DNA from: a virus
Direction: 5' to 3' (one strand)
DNA length: 23,112 bases
Virus record (IMG/VR): IMGVR_UViG_3300047167_000015
Span: 1 to 23,112 of that record
Shown here: positions 5,811 to 11,774 of the stretch, in pieces
How positions within the stretch are numbered: the stretch's first letter is position 1
Layout: every line of letters starts with the position of its first letter
Notes under the pieces: model-generated
Told to the model about the DNA's origin: nothing
The model's database searches: none
What the model saw: only the letters and a program-made list of their open reading frames with translations
Position numbers and translations under genes: made by a program

Positions 5811-6049
5811 AATTCGAACGAGGAAAAGTCTACACTCATCAGAATATGTTGGATCTAATTGTATTTGTCCAACAAGTATTTCCGGTGAATAAAGAATATG
5901 TAAGTCTAAAAGTAAGATGGTTTAACCGTAGGGGAATGGATATTAAACTAGAAGAAACGATTAAGATTAACAAGAGCGAACTTCCTAGATGGTATCAATG
6001 GAATGGGCAAACAGAGGATTGGTATTATAAAAAAGAAAACAAAAACTAA
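5807..6049 (+). CDS. Small basic hypothetical protein (80 aa)
   Basis: Its ATGA overlaps the stop of the zinc-ribbon gene. The product is beta-rich, with strands such as YVSLKVRWFNRRG and MDIKLEETIKINK, and it ends in an aromatic/basic tail (WYQWNGQTEDWYYKKENKN). No family is recognised. Its 3' end overlaps the next candidate gene by 47 nt in another frame, a longer overlap than elsewhere in the operon. Confidence 0.6.
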   Translation: MKFERGKVYTHQNMLDLIVFVQQVFPVNKEYVSLKVRWFNRRGMDIKLEETIKINKSELPRWYQWNGQTEDWYYKKENKN

Positions 6050-6167
6050 AAAACCAAAAAGAGAATGCGGGGAATGTTTTGCAAGTTTAAGGAGTTATGG
6101 AGCAGAACGGATTCTTTGTGGATGGTGTAGATTTAAGTCCCATAATTATGCTTTGGGTCTATTTTAG
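6003..6167 (+). CDS. Very small zinc-knuckle protein (54 aa)
   Basis: A short frame with an ATG inside the end of the previous gene. The product has a lysine-rich leader (KKKTKTKKPKR) and then C22-x2-C25 with C39-x2-C42 in RILCGWCRF, a plausible four-cysteine zinc site. The ribosome site is weak, and the 47-nt overlap is unusual. The paired CxxC motifs argue that the frame is real. The start could lie elsewhere. Confidence 0.5.
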   Translation: MGKQRIGIIKKKTKTKKPKRECGECFASLRSYGAERILCGWCRFKSHNYALGLF

Positions 6168-6181
6168 ATAAAGGAATCAAT

Positions 6182-6337
6182 ATGATTACTGTAATTAGTG
6201 CGGTTTTGGAAAATGTATGTTATTCGATTGTATTCGAAAAACTCAAATATCGGTTTATGGTAGATGAAGAATGCTTATTTGAATCTACTAGCTATATGGT
6301 CGTTAGAGCAGAATGGGGAAATGCTACTAAGTTTTAG
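6182..6337 (+). CDS. Very small hypothetical protein (51 aa)
   Basis: AAAGGAATC precedes the ATG. The product is 51 residues of mixed hydrophobic and acidic character, with no motif. It is the last gene of the left operon. Its stop overlaps the stop of the convergent - strand gene by 4 nt, with no hairpin terminator between them. Confidence 0.5.
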   Translation: MITVISAVLENVCYSIVFEKLKYRFMVDEECLFESTSYMVVRAEWGNATKF

Positions 6338-6807
6338 CCTTCTCTATCCTGGTTATTGAGTTTGTTAATCAAGCCCATATTGATTCCACCCGATTTAGGA
6401 AGTTCTTTTTTGGGTAGTTCGTCTTTAACGATAACCCGTTTATCTTTTTCCATGGAGCTATGTACGGCGCGACCTTCACGAATACGCTCGGCTTCACGCT
6501 CTTCAATTTGAGCCATTTCTTCACGGATAGCGGCTTCCTTCTTGGAATCGTAGTCAGCGTCGCTGAGATGACCCAAAAGATCCCGCAAGGATTCCATGTT
6601 CTCTTCTGGTTCCCAATCATCCAATTGATCAGAAAAGACGGCTGTTATAACAGTAAGAGGATCCATCTGTAAAACTTGACTTAATGGCTCTGAAAACTTC
6701 TTTGAGTAAGATCGACAATAACGCTGCCAAACTGCCGCCTCGTCTGGTACTAAACGAGCAGCTAAAGAAATAGTTTGGGCAGTATCAAGAAGATCACGAA
6801 GCGACAT
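6334..6807 (-). CDS. Putative tail-assembly-chaperone-type protein (157 aa)
   Basis: The ATG at 6807 is chosen over one ten codons upstream, because AAGG lies before it and the product then begins with a standard helix (MSLRDLLDTAQTISLAARLV). The N-terminal half (WQRYCRSYSKKFSEPLSQVL, then MDPLTVITAVFSDQL) resembles, from memory, proteins encoded between tail tube and tape measure in large myoviruses. The second half is a long acidic/basic helix (EEMAQIEEREAERIREGR) with a basic tail. These features suggest a tail-assembly chaperone or related cytoplasmic helper. The match is by pattern only. It is last in its operon and overlaps the HNH gene by 14 nt. Confidence 0.6.
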   Translation of the reverse strand: MSLRDLLDTAQTISLAARLVPDEAAVWQRYCRSYSKKFSEPLSQVLQMDPLTVITAVFSDQLDDWEPEENMESLRDLLGHLSDADYDSKKEAAIREEMAQIEEREAERIREGRAVHSSMEKDKRVIVKDELPKKELPKSGGINMGLINKLNNQDREG

Positions 6808-7735
6808 TTTTCTTAACCTTGTTAGCTTGATAATCAAGAATTTTCCGCATGTGTTCTAGGAATTCTTCTGGCGGTGTATCCATTTTACGTTGATTGCAAG
6901 GAAAACAACAAGGAACACAGTTTTCAATAGTATATCCTAGGCTACTATCTAATCTATCAATACCGTTAGCTTTTATCCATTGCTGGGAAACCCATTCATC
7001 TTTTATGTGAGAATGACTCGACGATTTACTACCGTCTTTTTTAGTATAAACATTGTAATCTCTAGGAGGTTCTCCATCCCAATAGCAATTTTGTCCTATT
7101 AAATATATAAATTGTTCGGTTGTTAGCTTATATTCTAAGTCCCTTGAAGTCGCAGCATTTTTACAACCACTTTCTAGAGCTTTATAGCTAGGCTGTCCAG
7201 CCAGTCCTCTATAAGTGCTTCCTCTTTCGGAGGACAATTCCGCAACTAAGCAACCGCAAGACTTTGTGTTTCCGCACTGTAAAGAGCTTCCTCTAATTTC
7301 CCTAGTAGTTCCACACTCACATCTACATAAAAAATATGTACATCTACCGGTATCGCTTTTATTGGTTTTTGACAATACCGTTAATCTGCCATACTTTTCG
7401 CCTGGCTGAACATGGTGACGTTCGGCTCGAAATAAACCAAGAAAACGGCACCTATGAATAGTCGCCATTCTCGTTCTTTTTAAGTTTTCGCTCATTTCGT
7501 CGTAGTTTAGAATTATAAAATTCTCTTTCAAAAAATCATCTTCTTCTTTTCTCCACCTATTACTAGTAATATCACGATTAAAAGACAAACCAAGTTCACC
7601 GCATTTTTTACGAATACAATTAGAGGTTACGTCAAAAATTTGTGCTAACTTTAAAGAGGTCGTTTTGTCACAATTGGCTATTAAATAATCCTCTTCTTCT
7701 TTGGTCCAAGCCTTTCTTTTGAAATAGTCACGCAT
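6794..7735 (-). CDS. HNH homing endonuclease with N-terminal SANT/HTH-like repeats
   Basis: The 313-residue protein has two N-terminal helical repeats resembling SANT/Myb or HTH DNA-binding units (RKAWTKEEEDYLIANCD near 8 and RWRKEEDDFLKENF near 60). A cysteine cluster follows (C137, C139, C141, C154, C160, C162), ending in the phage-HNH hallmark GNTKSCGCL. The C-terminal HNH module has NGIDRLD (258-263) and a zinc-coordinating ENCVPCCFPCNQRK (271-284). Such enzymes cut DNA at specific sites and spread by homing. AGGAAG precedes the ATG. It is a free-standing gene between two probable tail-assembly genes, not inside a visible intron. Confidence 0.9.
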   Translation of the reverse strand: MRDYFKRKAWTKEEEDYLIANCDKTTSLKLAQIFDVTSNCIRKKCGELGLSFNRDITSNRWRKEEDDFLKENFIILNYDEMSENLKRTRMATIHRCRFLGLFRAERHHVQPGEKYGRLTVLSKTNKSDTGRCTYFLCRCECGTTREIRGSSLQCGNTKSCGCLVAELSSERGSTYRGLAGQPSYKALESGCKNAATSRDLEYKLTTEQFIYLIGQNCYWDGEPPRDYNVYTKKDGSKSSSHSHIKDEWVSQQWIKANGIDRLDSSLGYTIENCVPCCFPCNQRKMDTPPEEFLEHMRKILDYQANKVKKNVAS

Positions 7736-7759
7736 TTTTCTTCCTTTTCTTTTTAGGGT

Positions 7760-7954
7760 TCAAACTATGTTTCTTGTAGATCTTAAAATTTGTTTCAGTT
7801 CTGCAATTTCTTCTTTCCTAGCAATTAACTCTAACTGTAATTCCACACACTTAGCACGCCATTTCTTTTTGCTATGAAGCTGATGATCATCGTAGACACT
7901 AAAATCTAAATCGAATAGATCATCGGGACCTAAAGCGTCGTCGTAGATAGACAT
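7760..7954 (-). CDS. Small coiled-coil hypothetical protein (64 aa)
   Basis: The product has an acidic aromatic N-terminus (YDDALGPDDLFDLDFSVYDD), a basic linker and a heptad helix (CVELQLELIARKEEIAELKQ). This fits a small dimer or an adaptor that docks on a partner. The ribosome site is weak. It lies between the two proteins resembling tail-assembly chaperones. No family is recognised. Confidence 0.6.
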   Translation of the reverse strand: MSIYDDALGPDDLFDLDFSVYDDHQLHSKKKWRAKCVELQLELIARKEEIAELKQILRSTRNIV

Positions 7955-7988
7955 GGATTACTTGCCCATTCTCTTTTTCATAATCTCG

Positions 7989-8468
7989 TTATTTTTCTTC
8001 TTCTTTCTTCTTTGGATTCAAACTCTCATGCAACGCTTGAGCGGCTTTTTGAGCTTTTTCTAAGGCTTCTTCTTTGCGTTTAACGAGGTGCTGCTTATAG
8101 GCTGCTTCGGCGGTGAGAGACCTATCCAAGATCAAGGAAAGTATATTTAAATCAGGTACGTTGCCGGTTTGATCTAGGTTCCACCAAGGCGGCCCTTTAA
8201 TTACACGCTTAGTGAGTTGAGACAAAGAAAAGGCAAGGTAACGATCTTGTTCCCCAGCGGCATCACCGTAAGGCCCTAGGAGTTCACGGAAGTGGCGACC
8301 TGCGGCCAAGCTATCTAGGGGGTTGAGATAGCAACGAAGGGTAAAGACCCCTTTGTACGAGCCCTGAAGCTGCCCTTCTTCGTTAATCGTGAAAATTGCG
8401 GTGCCTTCGGGATTCACAACTAAATCATCTGGTAGGACTACTGGCTTTAAATCTGTTGGTTGTTCCAT
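7989..8468 (-). CDS. Putative tail-assembly-chaperone-type protein (159 aa)
   Basis: The product has a beta-rich first third (GTAIFTINEEGQLQGSYKG, FTLRCYLNPLD), a helical middle with a VIKGPPWWNL motif, and a lysine/glutamate-rich C-terminal helix. This layout, including the PPWW and the charged tail, resembles small proteins encoded near tail tube genes in large phages and proposed as tail-assembly chaperones. It is recognised by pattern only. There is no Shine-Dalgarno sequence. The upstream -10 element TATAAA ends 7 nt before the ATG, so the message may begin at the start codon. It is the first gene of the short leftward operon. Confidence 0.6.
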   Translation of the reverse strand: MEQPTDLKPVVLPDDLVVNPEGTAIFTINEEGQLQGSYKGVFTLRCYLNPLDSLAAGRHFRELLGPYGDAAGEQDRYLAFSLSQLTKRVIKGPPWWNLDQTGNVPDLNILSLILDRSLTAEAAYKQHLVKRKEEALEKAQKAAQALHESLNPKKKEEEK

Positions 8469-8474
8469 GATCGG

Positions 8475-8483
8475 TTTATATCA
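8475..8483 (-). promoter_or_regulatory. Extended -10 promoter TGATATAAA for the leftward operon
   Basis: On the - strand the sequence ACTTATGATATAAA contains an extended -10 (TGN followed by TATAAA at 8480-8475). No good -35 is seen. The expected start site falls at or within a base or two of the ATG at 8468. Confidence 0.6.
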
Positions 8484-8521
8484 TAAGTTCGTAAGGCCAA
8501 AACGAGACGGATGGCACAACA

Positions 8522-8731
8522 TTGTTTTTAAGTGATTCTTTCCCATCTGACCAAAAGAAGTGTTTTGTGAGAGTTTTGGGCGAGTTTCAAATTGGGGCTC
8601 CTGGAAGCTTCTGGGAGGGGTTTAGGGGCAAGGAGACAGAAGAGAGAAAACTGTTTAACTCGGGGTATCCTGGAGCGGCTAATAGGATATTGGATGGTAA
8701 TCGATATAGGCGGTTTGGGCATTTTGTCTAA
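8522..8731 (+). other. Open frame without a convincing start; possible gene remnant
   Basis: A 69-codon frame runs from a TTG at 8522 to TAA at 8731. It has no ATG and no ribosome site. The DNA is purine- and G-rich compared with its surroundings, and the translation (for example NSGYPGAANRILDGNRYRR) looks more protein-like than random frames here. It may be a decayed gene, a gene with an unusual start, or part of an untranslated RNA. The opposite strand also carries an open frame of similar length. Confidence 0.25.
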
Positions 8732-8750
8732 AAATTGGCTTTTATATTTT

Positions 8751-8759
8751 TGATATAAT
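8751..8759 (+). promoter_or_regulatory. Extended -10 promoter TGATATAAT
   Basis: A perfect extended -10 element (TGN plus TATAAT at 8754-8759) after an AT-rich stretch. The predicted start is near 8766. There is no coding start for about 275 nt downstream, so the transcript would have a long leader or be non-coding. Confidence 0.6.
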
Positions 8760-8760
8760 T

Positions 8761-8872
8761 GCCGGGCTGCCGCCCGTAACCAAAAGAGAAGAAAAATACC
8801 ATAGCCTATACTATAGTCTTATCTATAACTAAGTCATGGTCTAGTCTTAATACCTATGTCTTTGGTATTCTT
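8761..8872 (+). other. Possible structured leader or small RNA
   Basis: Just after the TGATATAAT element lies a GC hairpin CGGGC-TGCC-GCCCG (8763-8776), in contrast to the AT-rich surroundings. Further on, AATACC (8795-8800) can pair with GGTATT (8864-8869), GAAG (8788-8791) with CTTC (8870-8873), and CATAG (8800-8804) with CTATG (8854-8858), forming an interrupted long stem. TAGTCTTA occurs twice inside the loop (8815-8822 and 8842-8849). No frame of note is present. An RNA is suggested, not shown. Confidence 0.3.
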
Positions 8873-8957
8873 CCTTATAGCAACAAAAAACCGGATTTTT
8901 GATTAGTATATTAGTAATATTAGAAAGGGGTTCTAATTAGTGGGCAATCCGTGCACC

Positions 8958-8982
8958 ATGCAAATTCTGCCCTATGCAAATT
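8958..8982. repeat. Tandem direct repeat ATGCAAATT, candidate operator
   Basis: ATGCAAATT occurs at 8958-8966 and 8974-8982, 16 bp apart start to start. It lies directly upstream of the -35-like TTGACT (8989) of the next rightward promoter, which is a usual place for an activator or repressor. Confidence 0.5.
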
Positions 8983-8988
8983 TTTCGC

Positions 8989-9015
8989 TTGACTCTATAA
9001 AAGTTATGATATAGA
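8989..9015 (+). promoter_or_regulatory. Promoter of the rightward accessory block
   Basis: TTGACT (8989-8994) is followed 15 bp later by TATAGA (9010-9015), preceded by TGA to give TGATATAGA. The predicted start is near 9022, leaving a short leader with a GAGAGAAG ribosome site before the ATG at 9041. Confidence 0.65.
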
Positions 9016-9040
9016 CTTTTGGGAGAAAGAGAGAAGTGAC

Positions 9041-9541
9041 ATGACCCCGTATAGTTTTTATAAATTGCCGTTTGAGGAACAACTTAAAAATGCTAATATG
9101 AGTATTCTTAACGAGTTTGATTTCTACAAACATTCCATGGAAAACCGACAACGACTCCTAGTTGCAGCCAACCCTCTATGGGAGGAACTTGAGAACAAAC
9201 TCTTGTTAGTTGGTGGAGACGGAGTGGTTTACAATACCGAACCACACCTGGATATACTTGTGTCGAGAGGAGTCCCATTCAAAGGGAAATCTACTTTACA
9301 AAAACTAGAGAATAGTCGTTGTCATAGCAATATAGCGTTTATGTGGTCAAGTCTAAAAGACGAAGGATTTCAGATTGTTACTGGATGGGCCTTAACCAAA
9401 TCAGATAACAGATGGAGACAACATACTTGGGGATTAACTAAGGATAAAATTACTGAGACCACAGTTAAACGATCTAAATATTTCGGTGTAATTTTAACAG
9501 ACGATGAGGCGAAGCAATTTTATGCAGAAAATTCATACTAA
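9041..9541 (+). CDS. Conserved-looking hypothetical protein with Cys/His/Glu motifs (166 aa)
   Basis: A purine-rich GAGAGAAG lies before the ATG. The C-terminal half carries an ordered set of motifs: CHSN (about 93-96), a VTGWALTKSDNRWRQHTWGL segment, ITETTVKRSKYFGVIL, and a final DDEAKQF helix. From memory this resembles a widespread uncharacterised bacterial and phage family. The order Cys, then His followed by a strand and an acidic residue, recalls papain- or transglutaminase-like folds, but this is speculative and no enzyme is claimed. It is the first gene of the rightward block, behind the promoter with the tandem repeat, so it is probably expressed early or under control. It overlaps the next gene by 20 nt. 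Confidence 0.7.
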   Translation: MTPYSFYKLPFEEQLKNANMSILNEFDFYKHSMENRQRLLVAANPLWEELENKLLLVGGDGVVYNTEPHLDILVSRGVPFKGKSTLQKLENSRCHSNIAFMWSSLKDEGFQIVTGWALTKSDNRWRQHTWGLTKDKITETTVKRSKYFGVILTDDEAKQFYAENSY

Positions 9542-9914
9542 TTTTTTTAAACTACCTACTAATATACTCAAGTTCGATTTGAAAGGACATGAACTTCCTG
9601 TTCTTGTTTATTTATTCTATCTATCAGACAACGATATAGTCCATCCCTCTAAACAAACTATAGCAAATAAAGTGGGCCTAAGTAGGCGTACTATTGATAA
9701 GATCATAGCCTCGTTGGTTAAAAAAGGATTTATCGAATACAACAGAGGCTTCATAAAGAATACTAAGAAAGTGTGTAATCAGTATCGCATTCGGGTTGAA
9801 AACTTTGCTCCGGAATGTCTCGATAAAAGCCAGAAACAAATTGATCGTGAAAACGAGAATGAAGAAGAATGTAATCAAATGATTAGGAAATCTATAACCG
9901 GAGAAGATGAGTAG
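9522..9914 (+). CDS. Winged helix-turn-helix DNA-binding protein (HTH_36-like)
   Basis: The ATG at 9522 (MQKIHTNFFKLPTNIL) is chosen. It has GAAG 7 nt upstream and starts like the family; an ATG six codons earlier is less likely. Residues 1-85 show the replication-initiator type winged helix: a FFKLPTNILKF start, PVLVYLFYLSDND, HPSKQTIANKVGLSRRTIDK as helix-turn-helix, then a wing (LVKKGFIEYNRG). The C-terminal part is acidic and probably flexible. In phages and plasmids such domains occur in replication initiators and regulators. The small size suggests a regulator or the DNA-binding part alone. It could act on the tandem repeat upstream, but that is inference. Confidence 0.75.
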   Translation: MQKIHTNFFKLPTNILKFDLKGHELPVLVYLFYLSDNDIVHPSKQTIANKVGLSRRTIDKIIASLVKKGFIEYNRGFIKNTKKVCNQYRIRVENFAPECLDKSQKQIDRENENEEECNQMIRKSITGEDE

Positions 9915-9972
9915 AAACTATTTGATATTTATAAGATAATATATTAAGCTATTTATTATAGGAGATTTCAAA

Positions 9973-10302
9973 GTGGATAAAAATATGATTGTTGAGCTTT
10001 TGATGCTCGCTAAGGAAATGGAATCTTGCCCATGTGTAGTGATTGATGACGATGACAATAAAACGATTCCCGCGTATGGAGACAGGCTTTTTAATTTGGG
10101 TCTAGATATGCTAGATGTACCCCCAGATAATACTGTTGATTGCAACGATCCATCTAGAATGTTTTGTAGGGACAGCTTCGGTTCCGACTTCATGGATCTA
10201 CCCCATGACAGAAAAGCAATTGAAAAATTTGCTAATCAGGTACTAAAGGACATTGAAGAATACGAAAAACAAACCATCAAAACTGCCCAGCTAGATTGCT
10301 AG
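9973..10302 (+). CDS. Acidic hypothetical protein (109 aa), GTG start
   Basis: The GTG start is set by a GGAG 8 nt upstream; an ATG four codons later lacks one. The product is acidic, with a helix (NMIVELLMLAKEMES), a Cys-Pro-Cys, an acidic loop (VIDDDDNKTIPAYGD) and a C-terminal helix (FANQVLKDIEEYEKQ). No family is recognised. AT-rich DNA (9915-9960) containing TGATATTTA precedes it and may hold a promoter. Confidence 0.65.
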   Translation: MDKNMIVELLMLAKEMESCPCVVIDDDDNKTIPAYGDRLFNLGLDMLDVPPDNTVDCNDPSRMFCRDSFGSDFMDLPHDRKAIEKFANQVLKDIEEYEKQTIKTAQLDC

Positions 10303-10311
10303 GAGACCCTT

Positions 10312-10599
10312 ATGTTTGAAACCTTAAACACCGCTGGATATGACCTATACCAATTACCGAATCATCCAGACCTTTGGGCTATTGACCCCAAGCATTCTGA
10401 CGAATATTCTGGAAGTTTAAAACAAGTTGTTGTTTACATGATTAAGAAATTAGGCTTTGACATGGACGAGATCGAAGAAGGTATTAATATCTTGGCCGAT
10501 AACGTGGATAAGTTCCACAATTGCTGCCATTTTGGAGCCTATAAAACCCCTATGTTCACTTACAAGAAAGAGAGTAATTATGACCGACGAGCAAGTTAA
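10312..10599 (+). CDS. Hypothetical protein (95 aa)
   Basis: GGAG lies 6 nt before the ATG. The product starts with a small beta-rich unit (TAGYDLYQLPNHPDLWAIDP), followed by helices (SLKQVVVYMIKKLGFD and EIEEGINILADNV). A FHNCCHFG segment carries two Cys between two His, which might bind metal. No family is recognised. It overlaps the next gene by 20 nt. Confidence 0.65.
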   Translation: MFETLNTAGYDLYQLPNHPDLWAIDPKHSDEYSGSLKQVVVYMIKKLGFDMDEIEEGINILADNVDKFHNCCHFGAYKTPMFTYKKESNYDRRAS

Positions 10600-10894
10600 T
10601 TCAGTTCTAGACAATCAAAGTCTTTTGTTTCAATGGGCTAATGAAATCGAAGATCTTAAAGCACAGCTTAAGCACAAACAGGGACAGTTAGAAAGTGTTA
10701 TGGTCAAGCTTGGTTTGAATACATACCATCAAGATCCAATTACTGGCGTGGTTTATAAGATTTATAAACCGGATGGCACGTTTATTGCGTACAAAAGTAT
10801 CGATGTTAAGCGTACAGCACTCCCTGGAGAAAAGGGTGGGACCGTGCTAGCTAAATCAGAAGCTGAAAGTATGGGATTTGTTTTAAGAAAATGA
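10580..10894 (+). CDS. Coiled-coil hypothetical protein (104 aa)
   Basis: The ATG at 10580 is preferred to the open upstream frame, because it has GAGAG 6 nt before it and opens on an ordinary protein (MTDEQVNSVLDNQSLLFQW). Residues 17-45 form a heptad helix (NEIEDLKAQLKHKQGQLESV). The rest is a small beta-rich part with several glycines. No family is recognised. The stop overlaps the next start as ATGA. Confidence 0.65.
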   Translation: MTDEQVNSVLDNQSLLFQWANEIEDLKAQLKHKQGQLESVMVKLGLNTYHQDPITGVVYKIYKPDGTFIAYKSIDVKRTALPGEKGGTVLAKSEAESMGFVLRK

Positions 10895-11046
10895 GCCTTA
10901 AGCTAATCAAGACCGACACTCTAGCTCCTTGTGAGAAATGCAAGGAAACCGACTTTATTTACATTACAAATGGGCAAGTGTGCATAAATTGCACTTTACT
11001 TAGATGGTCCACTTTATCTAATGATATAAAAGGCAAAAGAGGTTAG
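10891..11046 (+). CDS. Very small zinc-ribbon protein (51 aa)
   Basis: The start overlaps the previous stop (ATGA). The product has C14-x2-C17 (APCEKCKE) and C32-x2-C35 (QVCINCTLL), a compact four-cysteine zinc-ribbon layout, with a basic end. It is probably a small metal-stabilised protein like the similar ones in the left operon. The promoter motif TGATATAAA for the next gene lies in its last codons. Confidence 0.6.
   Translation: MSLKLIKTDTLAPCEKCKETDFIYITNGQVCINCTLLRWSTLSNDIKGKRG
11022..11030 (+). promoter_or_regulatory. Extended -10 promoter TGATATAAA
   Basis: TGATATAAA (hexamer 11025-11030) lies at the end of the zinc-ribbon gene. It would give a leader of only about 12 nt for the gene at 11049, so part or all of the ribosome site could be near the 5' end. 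Confidence 0.45.
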
Positions 11047-11048
11047 TT

Positions 11049-11297
11049 ATGACTCCAGATATGAGAGTTTTGAATCTTCAGCATTATGGTGAAACTCCCG
11101 AAGAAGATCTGGAAGTGACGCTTTCACCAATGACCATAAAAATGGTTGCGGCCAAAAATGTTACGGTTCAAGGTAGAGAAGTCAAAGAAACCACTATTTT
11201 ATTCCTTGATTCTGAGCCAGTGACCTTAAACCTTAATTCTATTGATTTACTTTCCCTACAAAGTGTCATAGGGGCTTACTCGTTTGGGTTTGAATAA
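11049..11297 (+). CDS. Hypothetical protein (82 aa)
   Basis: GAGG lies 8 nt upstream. The product is predicted beta-rich with repeated threonine/valine strands (EVTLSPMTIKMVAAKNVTV and ETTILFLDSEPVTLNL) and a C-terminal YSFGFE. This could be a small beta-sandwich. No family is recognised. The last base before the convergent - strand gene is its stop, so the two genes abut tail to tail. Confidence 0.6.
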   Translation: MTPDMRVLNLQHYGETPEEDLEVTLSPMTIKMVAAKNVTVQGREVKETTILFLDSEPVTLNLNSIDLLSLQSVIGAYSFGFE

Positions 11298-11672
11298 TTA
11301 ACGAGCGTCTACGAGCCGCGTTAAAAGTGCGACCATGGATGAATGTTGGTCCGACAAGTCCCTGCGTAACTCATCGATTTTATTACCTAAATTTTTTAAT
11401 TCTCCATCATACATCTGACGCATATGGCTTAAATCTTTGTCAATATTCTGCTTATTGCTTTCGATCTCTTCTTGAAGATTTCTGATTTTTAACTCTAATC
11501 TAGCTTCAATTTTGACTAATTGTTCATTAGCTTCATCCAAGATAGCCTGGCGCTCACGGTCCTTCTTGGCTTGTATTCCATACCGAACATGCCTAAACGC
11601 TGTATATAGGCCCCCGAGAGCTGTTATGGCTCCTGCTGATGTTCCTAACAAAGTCGATGGATCTACAATCAT
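11298..11672 (-). CDS. Membrane-anchored coiled-coil protein (124 aa)
   Basis: The N-terminal hydrophobic segment (about 7-27, STLLGTSAGAITALGGLYTAF) is a likely membrane anchor. It is followed by positive residues and a long heptad coiled coil (about 38-115, for example IEARLELKIRNLQEEIESN). The soluble coil is probably cytoplasmic by the positive-inside rule. Such layouts occur in phage spanin-like, scaffold-like and unknown proteins. It is the only leftward gene inside the rightward block and is transcribed divergently from the holin-like gene. GAGGAG lies 9 nt before the ATG and can pair with CTCC next to it, so translation may be structured. Confidence 0.65.
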   Translation of the reverse strand: MIVDPSTLLGTSAGAITALGGLYTAFRHVRYGIQAKKDRERQAILDEANEQLVKIEARLELKIRNLQEEIESNKQNIDKDLSHMRQMYDGELKNLGNKIDELRRDLSDQHSSMVALLTRLVDAR

Positions 11673-11713
11673 TGGAGTAATCTCCTCAGAATAAAGATTG
11701 AGTTTTTAACTTA

Positions 11714-11744
11714 TGATATAAGTAGTTTAGGTATTTGATATATA
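11714..11744 (+). promoter_or_regulatory. Two extended -10 elements upstream of the membrane gene cluster
   Basis: TGATATAAG (11714-11722) and TGATATATA (11736-11744) lie in the AT-rich gap between divergent genes. Both are on the + strand and would serve the gene at 11775. The first shares the 10-mer TTATGATATA with the promoter at 9004-9013. Confidence 0.55.
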
Positions 11745-11774
11745 AGCATAAAATGATTAATAGAGGCGTAAGTT

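Noticed and set aside
7989-8004. Possible programmed frameshift at the A-run near the end of the 159-aa gene, as in lambda G/GT
   Set aside because: Shifting to the other frames adds only about 8-13 residues before a stop, and does not fuse to the next gene. No proper slippery heptamer is present.
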